This document shows, one piece after another, positions 9,522-18,346 of a stretch of 64,000 bases of DNA (the first letter of the stretch is position 1; every line of letters starts with the position of its first letter). The translations under genes and the position numbers were made by a program. The notes beneath the pieces were generated by a model. It was not told the origin of the DNA and did no database searches. It saw nothing but the letters and a program-made list of their open reading frames with translations. This DNA is from Flavobacteriales bacterium. Its GTDB lineage: Bacteria; Bacteroidota; Bacteroidia; NS11-12g; UBA9320. The stretch spans positions 62,001-126,000 of the forward strand of contig JACJZW010000005.1 of NCBI GenBank assembly GCA_020635355.1. Reading direction: 5' to 3'.

Positions 9522-11489
9522 TTATCTGGCTGAACGAGAACTTCTGGTGGATGATGAACCGGATGATCGGGTAGCTGATCCTCCGCTACGGGATGATGAG
9601 CCTGAAGGCCTGCTCACCGAACCACCACTGCCGGATGAAGATGATCGGTAACTGCTTGATGACCTACTGGACGATCCACTGCTTTGAGAAGAGGATCCTG
9701 AAGGTCTGCTCACAGAGCCACTGCTCCTGGACGATGATGAACGATAGCTGTTGGAAGAACTACCAGATGATCCACTGCTTCTGGTTGACGAACCCGATGG
9801 TCGGCTAACGGATCCACTACTTCGGGACGAAGATGATCGGTAACTGCTGGAAGATCGACTCGATGACCCGCTGTTGGTATTAGTGGATCCTGATGGTCGG
9901 CTAACCGAGCCACTACTTCTGGATGATGATGAACGATAGTTCGTTGATGATCCTCCTGAAGACCCACTGCTTCGTGTGGAAGATCCGGAAGAAGAACGGG
10001 TTGTAGAACGATACGATGAACCGCTGGTATTCCCCGAACTTAAACCCGACGAAGGACGTACTGTGGAGCTTCGTGTGGTATTGCCTGATCGTACCGTGTT
10101 GGACGAATTGCCCACATTTCCGGAGTTGGTATTGGAACGATTTACCGTAGTTGAACGTGAAGAACTTGATCGGCTAACGGTGGTTTGAGTCTGATTGGTT
10201 GATCTTACCTGATTGTTTCCGCTCGTTCTCGCCTGCCCGGAACCCGACGAATTGGCATTGGTACCCGAACCTGAAGTAGGACGAGACGCTGTGCGGGTGG
10301 TTTGCGTGCGAGTGGATGAATTGCGCACCTGATTTTGATCACCGCGTTGTACGTCGGTGTTAGTGGTTTGGGTAGAACTTCGAGTAACGGTTGTTCTGTT
10401 GCCTGCTCCACCGGAATAGGTAACGTTGTCATTACGGGTGGTGCTGGCAGAGGTCGTTGTTTGACTGCGTCGAATTTGACCATTTCCAGCGCCCGGTGTA
10501 GTTTGATTATTGGGATTATCCTGTACCACCAACTTGTCACTGGAACGTGGCTTCACCTGATCGATGCGGGATCGGCTTGGTGTATTGCTGCCGATGGTTT
10601 GACGTGGCCGGTTAATGGTTCCATTTGAATTGGAATTCCCAGAACTCCATCCTCCGGAATTTCCCCCACTGGAATAAACTCGTCCACTTGAATAGCGGTA
10701 GGGTTGGTTGTAGTACCGGTTGTTCCATCCTCCGGAATAATAGTAGCCGGGGTAGTTACCATACCAACCGGTTGAATAATAGCCGTAGCCGTAGTTGTAA
10801 TAACCTCCGGGGTAACATGTCCATCCATAGTTTGAATAATAGGGATACGACCAACCTGAATACCCGGCATACCAACCATTCCAGGATGAGTATCCAATGG
10901 TCCACCCACTTCGGTACGGACGATACGCCCGATAGGGTCGATACCAATATGGATCGTAGTAGCCGTAGGATCCGTAGTAATAAGGATCCCAGTTGTTATA
11001 GTAATTGTAGTTATAGGAATTATAGCCTCTGGATCGTCTCCAACTGCGGTTGGAGTAATACCCTCCGTCTGAATACCCATCTCCATAACCATCGGAGTAG
11101 CCATCGTCATAGGCATCGGAGTAGTCCACATAATCACCATTCATTCGGGCAAAGTGATCTTCATAAGAAAAATCATCTCCGGCAATGGATTGATCATCAC
11201 TGTACACTTCTTCGAGAACGGGTGATTGATTCTGATCTGAATAAACATCTTCCAAAACGGAATCGGATGTTTCCACGTAGTCAGACTCCACTTTTCTGGA
11301 CTCCATCGTATACCTCTCTGTACGAGCAGGATCATCCGTTCGTGAATCAACGGGATCATTTACCTCATCGTCCTCCGGGGTATAGTACAGGTCATCATAA
11401 TTGTTGTCCGTTCGCTCGTTTTGCGCGAAAACACTAGGCCCGAACACAAACATCATCACAATCAGGGTGCTGGTAAAAATGGTTTTCAT
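9522..11489 (-). CDS. Exported low-complexity protein: acidic head, Tyr/Gly/Trp-rich middle, Ser/Arg-rich tail
   Basis: A 655-residue protein from ATG 11489; an alternative ATG at 11501 adds MIPP. The signal peptide is KTIFTSTLIVMMFVFGPSVFAQ. Three compositionally distinct regions follow. About 25-130 is acidic (many D/E, YTPEDDEVNDPVDS). About 130-275 is extremely Tyr/Gly/Trp/Asn-rich (YYYGSYGYYDPYWYRPY, GYGYYSTGWYGNY). About 275-655 is Ser/Thr/Arg/Gly/Asn-rich and basic, ending in four 32-residue repeats built on YRSSSSRSSGSVSRPSGS. A single Cys sits in the aromatic part. No T9SS sorting domain or lipobox is evident. It heads an apparent operon with the FadL-like barrel and diverges from proS. 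The function is unknown; the composition suggests a sticky extracellular or periplasmic matrix protein. Confidence 0.75.
   Translation of the reverse strand: MKTIFTSTLIVMMFVFGPSVFAQNERTDNNYDDLYYTPEDDEVNDPVDSRTDDPARTERYTMESRKVESDYVETSDSVLEDVYSDQNQSPVLEEVYSDDQSIAGDDFSYEDHFARMNGDYVDYSDAYDDGYSDGYGDGYSDGGYYSNRSWRRSRGYNSYNYNYYNNWDPYYYGSYGYYDPYWYRPYRAYRPYRSGWTIGYSSWNGWYAGYSGWSYPYYSNYGWTCYPGGYYNYGYGYYSTGWYGNYPGYYYSGGWNNRYYNQPYRYSSGRVYSSGGNSGGWSSGNSNSNGTINRPRQTIGSNTPSRSRIDQVKPRSSDKLVVQDNPNNQTTPGAGNGQIRRSQTTTSASTTRNDNVTYSGGAGNRTTVTRSSTQTTNTDVQRGDQNQVRNSSTRTQTTRTASRPTSGSGTNANSSGSGQARTSGNNQVRSTNQTQTTVSRSSSSRSTTVNRSNTNSGNVGNSSNTVRSGNTTRSSTVRPSSGLSSGNTSGSSYRSTTRSSSGSSTRSSGSSGGSSTNYRSSSSRSSGSVSRPSGSTNTNSGSSSRSSSSYRSSSSRSSGSVSRPSGSSTRSSGSSGSSSNSYRSSSSRSSGSVSRPSGSSSQSSGSSSRSSSSYRSSSSGSGGSVSRPSGSSSRSGGSATRSSGSSSTRSSRSAR
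9555..9938 (-). repeat. Four tandem 96-base repeats inside the Ser/Arg-rich tail
   Basis: The motif starting with Tyr-Arg-Ser4 recurs at minus-strand positions 9938, 9842, 9746 and 9650, exactly 96 bases (32 codons) apart. The first half of each unit (YRSSSSRSSGSVSRPSGS) is nearly invariant and the second half varies (TNTNSGSSS, STRSSGSSG, SSQSSGSSS). The last copy has an R-to-G change and blends into the C-terminus. Confidence 0.85.
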
Positions 11490-11531
11490 GGGCGGTATCA
11501 TTTAATCAATTTATTAACGGGGCAGAAGTTC

Positions 11532-11539
11532 TAATTTTG
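11532..11539 (+). promoter_or_regulatory. -7 box for proS
   Basis: TAATTTTG matches TAnnTTTG and ends 46 bases before the proS ATG, in the 84-96 base region shared with the divergent low-complexity gene. No clear -33 element was identified. Confidence 0.5.
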
Positions 11540-11585
11540 CCTCCGCCTATAGTATTTTCAAACAGTATTCCAATCTACATTAAAC

Positions 11586-13064
11586 ATGGCATTTGAAAAA
11601 GTCCGAAGGGAAGATGACTATTCGAAATGGTATAACAATCTGGTAGTTCATGCCGATTTGGCTGAACACTCAGCCGTACGAGGCTGTATGGTGATCAAGC
11701 CGTATGGATATGCCATCTGGGAAAAGATGCAAAAAGAACTGGATCGAATGTTCAAGGAAACCGGTCACTCCAATGCCTATTTCCCACTATTTGTGCCTAA
11801 GCATCTGTTCGAAGCCGAAGAAAAGAATGCAGAAGGGTTTGCGAAGGAATGTGCGGTGGTAACACACTATCGGTTAAAGACTAATCCGGATGATTCTTCC
11901 AAACTCATGGTTGATCCCGAGGCTCGATTGGAGGAAGAACTCATCGTTCGTCCAACCAGCGAAGCCATCATTTGGAGTACCTACAAGGGCTGGATTCAAA
12001 GTTATCGCGATCTTCCCATTCTCGTAAATCAATGGGCCAATGTGGTCCGATGGGAAATGCGAACCCGACTATTTCTGCGCACCGCAGAATTCCTCTGGCA
12101 GGAAGGTCATACCGCTCATGCTACAAAAACTGAAGCGTTGGAAGAAACGGTAAAAATGCTGGATGTTTATGCCGATTTTGCTGAAAACTTCATGGCTATT
12201 CCCGTGATAAAAGGGGTGAAAACCGAAAATGAGCGGTTTGCCGGAGCCGAAGACACCTATTGCATCGAGGGCATGATGCAGGATGGAAAAGCACTTCAAA
12301 TGGGTACGTCTCACTTCCTCGGACAAAATTTTGCCAAGGCCTTTGATGTGAAGTACACATCCAAAGAAGGTGTTCAAGAATACGTTTGGGCCACCTCCTG
12401 GGGTGTTTCAACCAGGTTAATGGGGGCATTGATCATGACACATAGTGATGATGATGGCTTGGTTCTTCCGCCCAAACTTGCCCCGATTCAAGTGGTAATC
12501 GTTCCGATTTACAAAGGAGAAGATCAATTAAATGCCATCAGCGAAGTGGCTCTTTCAATTAAAAACGATCTGGAATCCAAAGACATTTCAGTGAAGTTTG
12601 ACGACCGCGACACCCAGAAACCGGGGTGGAAGTTTTCCGAATACGAAATGAAAGGAGTTCCCGTGCGAATTGCTATTGGACCACGTGACCTGGAAAATGG
12701 AACAGTGGAAATTGCTCGAAGAGACACCAAAGAGAAGGAGACCCTTCAGGTTTCTGACCTGGTGAATAAGGTGGAGCATCTGTTGGAACAAATGCAATCC
12801 AACCTCTTCCTAAAGGCGGAGACCTTCCGTGATAATGGACTAACCTACGTAGACACCTGGGAAGAATTCGTTGATGTCATTAACAACCGAGGAGGATTTG
12901 TTGCCGCCCATTGGGATGGCTCGGGCGAAACGGAAGAAAAGATTAAGGAAGCCACTAAAGCCACCATTCGATGCATTCCACTGGATCAAAAAAAGGAAGC
13001 TGGCACTTGCGTGTTTAGCGGAAAACCTTCCGAGGGACGCGTACTGTTTGCCAAAGCATACTAA
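11586..13064 (+). CDS. proS: Prolyl-tRNA synthetase (archaeal/eukaryotic-like, type 3)
   Basis: A 492-residue class II synthetase that charges tRNA(Pro) with proline in the cytoplasm. Motif 1 lies around VRGCMVIKPYGYAIWEKMQ. The LIVRPTSEAIIW segment is near 122, motif 2 reads RWEMRTRLFLRTAEFLWQEG near 156-175, and motif 3 is in GVSTRLMGALIMTHSDDDG near 275. The anticodon-binding domain follows, and the protein ends in the type 3 C-terminal domain with a terminal tyrosine (LFAKAY). There is no bacterial INS editing insertion, and the length is normal for the short form found in Bacteroidota. The stop overlaps the convergent DinB stop by three bases (13062-13064 against 13061-13063). Confidence 0.97.
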   Translation: MAFEKVRREDDYSKWYNNLVVHADLAEHSAVRGCMVIKPYGYAIWEKMQKELDRMFKETGHSNAYFPLFVPKHLFEAEEKNAEGFAKECAVVTHYRLKTNPDDSSKLMVDPEARLEEELIVRPTSEAIIWSTYKGWIQSYRDLPILVNQWANVVRWEMRTRLFLRTAEFLWQEGHTAHATKTEALEETVKMLDVYADFAENFMAIPVIKGVKTENERFAGAEDTYCIEGMMQDGKALQMGTSHFLGQNFAKAFDVKYTSKEGVQEYVWATSWGVSTRLMGALIMTHSDDDGLVLPPKLAPIQVVIVPIYKGEDQLNAISEVALSIKNDLESKDISVKFDDRDTQKPGWKFSEYEMKGVPVRIAIGPRDLENGTVEIARRDTKEKETLQVSDLVNKVEHLLEQMQSNLFLKAETFRDNGLTYVDTWEEFVDVINNRGGFVAAHWDGSGETEEKIKEATKATIRCIPLDQKKEAGTCVFSGKPSEGRVLFAKAY

Positions 13065-13591
13065 TCACCATCCAGGAGATTTCTTAGTACGGGAGGCAGG
13101 TTCATAAATCTACGCCATTCCGCCAACTGACCAATGTGCCAGGAATGATGGATAAGGCACATAAATGCCAGTGCCTCACCCTTGGTGGGCATGTGTCTCG
13201 AAAACTTCCAGTCGTAGGATTCTGAAAATACCGAATGCTCCGTATTCATAATCTGAAGAATCAAGGCTTCACCTCGGGTATCAAGAGCATTAAGAAGTTG
13301 CGATTTGGTTGGATATCGTTCCATACTTCCACTTGCCAATGTTGAATCTGCAGATCCTTTTCGCCTAAAAAGTTCATCCCAATCGGCTGGTACATCATAC
13401 GGTACTCCGAAGATTTTAGCCGACAAAGCAACAGCCGTTACGAGGTGACCAATGGTGAAGGACGGATGATTGGTGAAGCCCTTTGGTTGTTGGCTCATCA
13501 ACTGTTCGGGTACATCGCCTACCAATTCTTGGGTGTAGCTAAGGTTTAGTCGAAATCCATTTATCAACGTGGAGCGAAACAGCGTATCCAT
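13061..13591 (-). CDS. DinB-family putative metal-dependent protein
   Basis: A 176-residue protein from ATG 13591 (MDTLFRSTLINGFRLN). The open frame extends upstream to 13678, but that would run into the divergent DUF2007 gene and adds no family sequence. It is a DinB-like four-helix bundle: an N-terminal helix with HPSFTIGHLVTAV and a C-terminal metal motif in FMCLIHHSWHIGQLAEWRR, where the histidines would bind a divalent metal. Members are often thiol-dependent transferases or damage-related hydrolases of unknown substrate. The 3' end overlaps proS by a few bases. Function beyond the fold is not known. Confidence 0.85.
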   Translation of the reverse strand: MDTLFRSTLINGFRLNLSYTQELVGDVPEQLMSQQPKGFTNHPSFTIGHLVTAVALSAKIFGVPYDVPADWDELFRRKGSADSTLASGSMERYPTKSQLLNALDTRGEALILQIMNTEHSVFSESYDWKFSRHMPTKGEALAFMCLIHHSWHIGQLAEWRRFMNLPPVLRNLLDGD

Positions 13592-13629
13592 GTTTCGAAA
13601 ATAGGGCAGATGATGAGTATCTTTACCGA

Positions 13630-13989
13630 GTGACGTCGTTTGTAACATTGAGTCGGTGTTTTTCTTCCGTGGAAGCACACATGCTCAGAAATATCCTTGA
13701 AAATGAGGGCGTTTTCTGTCAGATCTTCAACGAAACCGGTGCTCAGGTATATAACTTCTACACCCAAAGTAATGGTGGCATCATCCTCAAGGTTCACGAG
13801 AAAGATCTGGAAAAGGCTCAGTCAATCCTCGAATCCAACATTCGCAATGACCTGCTCACTGAGACGTTATGGAACTCGGATGAAAACATATCCGACATCC
13901 ATCATCGGCCTAAAATCCGCCTCTTCATTGGTCTGTTTTTGTTGCTGGCTGTATTAATCGCCATTGTTTGGTATTTCGGAAAAGGTTAA
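13630..13989 (+). CDS. DUF2007-type small membrane-anchored protein
   Basis: A 119-residue protein. Residues 1-75 match the DUF2007 pattern: FVTLSRCFSSVEAHMLRNIL, then ENEGVFCQIFNET and GGIILKVHEKDLEKAQSIL, a small alpha/beta fold of the signal-transducing type distantly like PII/ACT folds. Residues about 95-115 form one transmembrane helix (LFIGLFLLLAVLIAIVWYF) with a short cytoplasmic or periplasmic tail. It diverges from DinB across 38 bases and precedes the radical SAM gene by 18 bases. The function is unknown; a membrane-tethered sensor is a guess. Confidence 0.8.
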   Translation: MTSFVTLSRCFSSVEAHMLRNILENEGVFCQIFNETGAQVYNFYTQSNGGIILKVHEKDLEKAQSILESNIRNDLLTETLWNSDENISDIHHRPKIRLFIGLFLLLAVLIAIVWYFGKG

Positions 13990-13995
13990 ACCAAC

Positions 13996-14003
13996 TACCT
14001 TCG
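13996..14003 (+). promoter_or_regulatory. -7-like box directly before the radical SAM start
   Basis: TACCTTCG differs from TAnnTTTG at one base and ends four bases before the GTG start at 14008. If used, transcription would begin at or near the start codon. Weak alone, it repeats a pattern seen before several genes here. Confidence 0.35.
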
Positions 14004-14007
14004 TCGC

Positions 14008-15024
14008 GTGATTGCCGGACTAGCAGATTTTCAAGCCCTCCTGAAGGTTGTTACCGTTAAACGAAGCCTGAATTTTTTCAGGTTGATTGGCAGTTATTAT
14101 CGATCCCGGATAACCGGCAAGAATCTCCATCGAGGTTTACCGGTGACCATCAGCATTGAGCCTACCACTTCGTGTAATCTGCGTTGTCCGCAATGCCCCA
14201 GCGGTTTGCGCCAGTTCACCCGGGACACGGGCATGCTTCAACAGGATTTAAACCGAAAGATCATTGATGAACTTCACCCCACGTTAGCCTACATCACCTA
14301 CTACTTTCAAGGTGAACCCTATCTCAACCGGGACTTCCTGCAAATGGTGCGCTATGCAGCCGATCATCGCATATACACCGCCACCAGCACCAATGCCCAT
14401 TACCTCACGCCGGACGTGTGTGAAGACACCATTCAAAGTGGCCTGAACCGATTAATTATTTCCATTGACGGGGTGGATCAGGAATCCTACGCGCGTTATC
14501 GCATAGGCGGCCAACTTGAAAAGGTATTGGAAGGCAGTCGGAATATCGTGGAAGCAAAGCGTAAACACGGTAAGGGACCTCAGATTGTATGGCAATTCAT
14601 CGCCTTCAAACACAATGAGGATCAGATTCAGGATGTCAAAAAATTAGCTAAAGAAATTGGCGTCGATAAGTTGGTCATCAAAACGGCTCAGATTTACGAC
14701 TTTGATGTCAGCGACAATTTGATTCCGACCAATGAAACCCTGTCGCGTTACCGAAAAGTGAACGGTGCTTTTCAAATAAAAAATAAGCTATTAAATCACT
14801 GTTGGAGGTTGTGGCACTCAAGTGTAATCACCTGGGACGGGAAGGTAGCACCCTGCTGTTTTGATAAAGATGCCAGTCATCAATTTGGTGATTTGTACAA
14901 GCAAACTTTTCATTCCATCTGGACCAATCCAAGCTACAATTCATTCCGCAAATTGGTACTCAAATCGCGCAAGAATATTGACATCTGTCAGAATTGTACA
15001 GAGGGTACTAAGATTTGGGCCTAA
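14008..15024 (+). CDS. Radical SAM/SPASM domain protein
   Basis: A 338-residue protein from GTG 14008. The radical SAM cluster motif is Cys56-x3-Cys60-x2-Cys63 in TSCNLRCPQCPSG, which binds a 4Fe-4S cluster and generates the 5'-deoxyadenosyl radical. The barrel follows (TYYFQGEPYLNRDF, then ISIDGVDQESYARYR). The C-terminal SPASM part has VAPCCFDKDASHQFGD and CQNCTEG, ligands for an auxiliary cluster. SPASM enzymes modify peptides, sugars or other substrates; no peptide substrate gene is seen nearby, so this resembles the stand-alone Bacteroidota type of unknown substrate. The first 40 residues are basic and helical, ahead of the catalytic core. Confidence 0.9.
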   Translation: MIAGLADFQALLKVVTVKRSLNFFRLIGSYYRSRITGKNLHRGLPVTISIEPTTSCNLRCPQCPSGLRQFTRDTGMLQQDLNRKIIDELHPTLAYITYYFQGEPYLNRDFLQMVRYAADHRIYTATSTNAHYLTPDVCEDTIQSGLNRLIISIDGVDQESYARYRIGGQLEKVLEGSRNIVEAKRKHGKGPQIVWQFIAFKHNEDQIQDVKKLAKEIGVDKLVIKTAQIYDFDVSDNLIPTNETLSRYRKVNGAFQIKNKLLNHCWRLWHSSVITWDGKVAPCCFDKDASHQFGDLYKQTFHSIWTNPSYNSFRKLVLKSRKNIDICQNCTEGTKIWA

Positions 15025-15112
15025 GCCCCGTAACTCACAGATTGTCATAATTCTAAAAATGGTTTTAAAATTTTTTTTATTTATGTAAGAACCTTTAATA
15101 TTGAAGACTGAG

Positions 15113-15143
15113 ATTCACGTGACATTTCTTCAGTTATGTGAAT
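15113..15143 (+). other. 11-bp inverted repeat in the leader of the OmpA-family gene
   Basis: ATTCACGTGAC (15113-15123) and GTTATGTGAAT (15133-15143) flank a nine-base loop. As RNA they pair over 11 positions with two G-U wobbles. The element ends 28 bases before the ATG at 15172, and a near-consensus -7 box (TAATATTG, 15096-15103) would place the transcript 5' end close to the hairpin. It could be an mRNA-stabilising stem or a protein operator. Confidence 0.55.
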
Positions 15144-15171
15144 TCAACGTAAAAGCGATTTGAGAAAACTT

Positions 15172-16254
15172 ATGACAAAGACTTACAAAGTTTACGTTCT
15201 ATATACGCTTGCTCTTCTCAGCCTTGTTGGGGTTGACAGTGTTACAGCGCAAAATTATCTGCACAAGTTTGGCATTGAAATAAGCGGGGGTTTACGTGAA
15301 TATGGAGGAGATCGCGGTACACGATACTTCCTGGCCGAGAAGCCGGAATATCAAGCCGTTGGAGGTTCCTTCTCCTATTATGTGAATTCATCGTTTGATG
15401 CTACCATTTACGGATCATACGGTATGTTAGGTCATCGCGATGATTCGTATCCTAAGAAACTTGGTTTTACTGCTCAGGTAACGGATGTTATGTTGGGCTT
15501 GCGGTACAAACTCTACAATGGTCATATCATGAAAGAGTCCAGCCGGTTCAAACCATACCTTCAAGCTGGTTATGGCGGAATGCAATCGGTTTCTCACATT
15601 ATTCACAATGTACCTGATTACGGCACCTGGAGAACTTGGTTTGCCGCACAATGGTCTGCCGGTGGTGGCGTTCGTATTGCCCTGACAGATTATCTCGATC
15701 TGTCGTTACAATCGTTGTACAACTACACGTACGACGACAACTACGATGGAGCACCATTCTCCATGTCACGCGTTCGTTTGAATGCCCTTCACGATGCGTA
15801 CTTGTATCACACAGCTGGTTTCGTTTACAACTTCTCAGATAACACTGCTTCTACCTACAACATTGGATCAGGTGATGACGAAGTGCCTGCAGAAATTGTA
15901 GAAAAGGTTAATCTGGCTGCCAAAAACATTCACTTTGAAACGGCCAGTGCCACCATCAAAGAAGAATCCAAAGCCGATCTCGATACCATCGTGTTGATTT
16001 TGTTGGATAACCCAACCTTGCAAGCTTCTGTCGAAGGTCATACCGATGACGTGGGAGACGATGCAGCCAACATGAATTTGAGCCAATCACGTGCGGATGC
16101 CGTTCGAAACTATCTCATCTCTAAAGGAGTTGATGGTTCACGTATCACAGCAAAAGGATATGGTGAAACCGATCCGATTGCCACCAACAGCACTGAGGAA
16201 GGACGCGCACTCAACCGTCGCGTTGAAGTAGCCCTCAGCACCAGTAAGAAATAG
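15172..16254 (+). CDS. OmpA-family outer-membrane protein with N-terminal beta-barrel
   Basis: A 360-residue protein from ATG 15172; the upstream TTG at 15160 is an alternative. The signal peptide ends near SVTAQ. Residues about 25-225 form an outer-membrane barrel with aromatic strands (GLRYKLYNGHI, YLDLSLQSLYNYTYDD). Residues about 245-360 are an OmpA/MotB peptidoglycan-binding domain: IHFETASATIKEES, VEGHTDDVGDDAANMNLSQSRAD and RITAKGYGETDPIA, ending with the NRRVEV motif. It anchors the outer membrane to peptidoglycan. It is monocistronic, with a leader hairpin upstream and a strong terminator 20 bases after the stop. Confidence 0.93.
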   Translation: MTKTYKVYVLYTLALLSLVGVDSVTAQNYLHKFGIEISGGLREYGGDRGTRYFLAEKPEYQAVGGSFSYYVNSSFDATIYGSYGMLGHRDDSYPKKLGFTAQVTDVMLGLRYKLYNGHIMKESSRFKPYLQAGYGGMQSVSHIIHNVPDYGTWRTWFAAQWSAGGGVRIALTDYLDLSLQSLYNYTYDDNYDGAPFSMSRVRLNALHDAYLYHTAGFVYNFSDNTASTYNIGSGDDEVPAEIVEKVNLAAKNIHFETASATIKEESKADLDTIVLILLDNPTLQASVEGHTDDVGDDAANMNLSQSRADAVRNYLISKGVDGSRITAKGYGETDPIATNSTEEGRALNRRVEVALSTSKK

Positions 16255-16273
16255 TTCTGATTGAATAGAATAG

Positions 16274-16308
16274 AAAAAGGGCTTCCGTTTCCGGTAGCCC
16301 TTTTTTTT
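16274..16308. terminator. Bidirectional intrinsic terminator between the OmpA-family gene and uvrB
   Basis: AAAGGGCT (16276-16283) pairs with AGCCCTTT (16296-16303), followed by eight T residues on the plus strand. An A-rich stretch on the left side gives a T-run for the minus strand, so it can serve both convergent genes. Confidence 0.88.
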
Positions 16309-16326
16309 ATGTCCTGTCGGTTTTGA

Positions 16327-18342
16327 TTAAAGCATTTTCTTCAACGCTGCAATCTCATCCCGATATCTGGCTGCCTCAATGAAGTCCAGATCCTTGGCAG
16401 CTTTTTTCATGGACTTTTCATGTTGTTCAATGGCTTTAGCAATTTGCTCCTTGGACATGTACTTGTACACCGGATCCGCAGCAAGGTTTAGCTCTTCTGA
16501 AGCTTCATAAGGCTTCACCGATTTCATTGATTTTCGATCGGCAACGGAGGTTTGCTCCATGATCGCTTCCTTGCTCTTTCGGATGGTCTGAGGCGTAATG
16601 TTATGCTCGCGATTGTGTTCCATTTGAATCTCGCGGCGACGATTGTTCTCTTCGATGGTTTTCTTCATCGAATCGGTCATCTTATCAGCGTACATGATTA
16701 CCCGGCCATCGACATTTCGGGCGGCCCTGCCAATGGTTTGGGTCAGGGAACGATGCGACCGCAGAAATCCTTCCTTATCGGCATCCAGAATGGCTACCAG
16801 TGAAACCTCTGGTAAGTCCAATCCTTCCCGTAATAGGTTTACACCCACCAAAACGTCGTACACGCCCATTCGTAGATCCCGGAGGATTTCCACCCGATCC
16901 AGTGTTTTCACTTCGGAGTGGATATAGGTACTGTTGATATTCAGCTTCTGAAGGTATTTATCCAATTCCTCGGCCATTCGCTTGGTTAACGTGGTAACCA
17001 GCACCCGTGCACCGCCTTTCACGGTACGTTCAATTTCGTCCAGGAGGTCATCCACCTGATTGGTGCAAGGCCGTACTTCGATCACCGGATCCAGCAAACC
17101 GGTTGGGCGTATCAATTGTTCCACGATCACCCCTTCCGATTCCATGATTTCATAGTCTGCAGGTGTCGCACTTACATAGATCACCTGGTTCACCAATTGC
17201 TGAAATTCATCAAATTTCAATGGTCGGTTGTCCATAGCTGCCGGAAGTCGGAAACCATAATCCACCAGATTGATCTTTCGCGACCGGTCCCCGCCATACA
17301 TCGCGCGTACTTGAGGCATCGTTACGTGACTTTCATCCACGATGATTAGAAAATCATCCGGGAAATAATCAATTAAACAGAATGGGCGGGTTCCTGGGGC
17401 CCGATTGTCCATGTAGCGGCTGTAATTTTCAATGCCACTGCAATACCCCAGTTCGCGAATCATTTCCAGATCGTAATTCGTGCGTTCTTCAATCCGCTTG
17501 GCTTCCAACGGCTTCTCAACCGACTTAAAGTAGTCGATCTGTTTCACCAGATCATCCTGAATTTGACGCACGGCATGATTTAGCCGCTCTCTTGGCGTTA
17601 CCCATAGATTCGCCGGAAAGACTGCTCCTGTTTGCAAATTCTGAAGCGTGGCGCCAGACACCGGATCGACGTAGGATAGTTCTTCAATCTCATTGCCGAA
17701 GAACGTTACCCGAAGGGCTTCATCGGCGTAAGCCAGAAAAATATCAACGTTATCTCCTTTCACCCGGAACGTACCTCGCTTAAACTCCGCTGTGGTGCGG
17801 CTGTACAAACTTTCAACCAAGGCATACAGAAGCGTATTTCGGCTCATTTTATCGCCAACATTGAGACGAATGATGCTGGTCTCAAAGTCATTTGGATTCC
17901 CCGCACCATAAATGCAACTCACCGAAGCAACTACCAACACATCTCTCCGACCGCTAAGCAAAGCCGATGTAGCGCTCAAGCGCATCTTCTCGATTTCTTC
18001 ATTGATTTGAAGATCCTTCTCGATGTAGGTATTTGTAGTTGGAATGAAGGCCTCGGGCTGATAGTAATCGTAATACGATACAAAATATTCCACCGCATTG
18101 TCGGGGAAAAACTGCTTGAATTCACCGTATAACTGGGCTACCAGCGTCTTGTTGTGGCTGATGATCAAGGTGGGTTTCTGCACCCGCTCGATCACATTTG
18201 CCATGGTAAACGTTTTACCGGAACCGGTGACACCCAACAACGTTTGGGCTGGAATTCCCTGATTAAGACCTTCAACCAATTGATCGATTGCCACAGGCTG
18301 ATCTCCCTTTGGTTGAAAATCGGAGTGTAGTTTAAACGGCAT
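16327..18342 (-). CDS. uvrB: Excinuclease ABC subunit B
   Basis: A 671-residue UvrB, the helicase-like damage-verification subunit of nucleotide excision repair. Walker A is GVTGSGKT (37-44). The beta-hairpin signature YYDYYQPEAFIP is near 92, Walker B is in IIVDESH near 336, and motif VI is TQTIGRAARN near 540. The C-terminal UVR motif for UvrC contact is in the last 40 residues (AMKKAAKDLDFIEAARYRDE-like). The length is standard. A TATTTTTG -7 box lies only four bases upstream of the ATG, implying a nearly leaderless transcript. It ends at the bidirectional terminator shared with the OmpA-family gene. Confidence 0.98.
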   Translation of the reverse strand: MPFKLHSDFQPKGDQPVAIDQLVEGLNQGIPAQTLLGVTGSGKTFTMANVIERVQKPTLIISHNKTLVAQLYGEFKQFFPDNAVEYFVSYYDYYQPEAFIPTTNTYIEKDLQINEEIEKMRLSATSALLSGRRDVLVVASVSCIYGAGNPNDFETSIIRLNVGDKMSRNTLLYALVESLYSRTTAEFKRGTFRVKGDNVDIFLAYADEALRVTFFGNEIEELSYVDPVSGATLQNLQTGAVFPANLWVTPRERLNHAVRQIQDDLVKQIDYFKSVEKPLEAKRIEERTNYDLEMIRELGYCSGIENYSRYMDNRAPGTRPFCLIDYFPDDFLIIVDESHVTMPQVRAMYGGDRSRKINLVDYGFRLPAAMDNRPLKFDEFQQLVNQVIYVSATPADYEIMESEGVIVEQLIRPTGLLDPVIEVRPCTNQVDDLLDEIERTVKGGARVLVTTLTKRMAEELDKYLQKLNINSTYIHSEVKTLDRVEILRDLRMGVYDVLVGVNLLREGLDLPEVSLVAILDADKEGFLRSHRSLTQTIGRAARNVDGRVIMYADKMTDSMKKTIEENNRRREIQMEHNREHNITPQTIRKSKEAIMEQTSVADRKSMKSVKPYEASEELNLAADPVYKYMSKEQIAKAIEQHEKSMKKAAKDLDFIEAARYRDEIAALKKML

Positions 18343-18346
18343 CCCA

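Noticed and set aside
9976..11437. Plus-strand and alternate-frame open frames inside the low-complexity gene
   Set aside because: Long open frames arise from the repetitive, biased codons. Their translations are low-complexity mirrors without signal peptide or domains.
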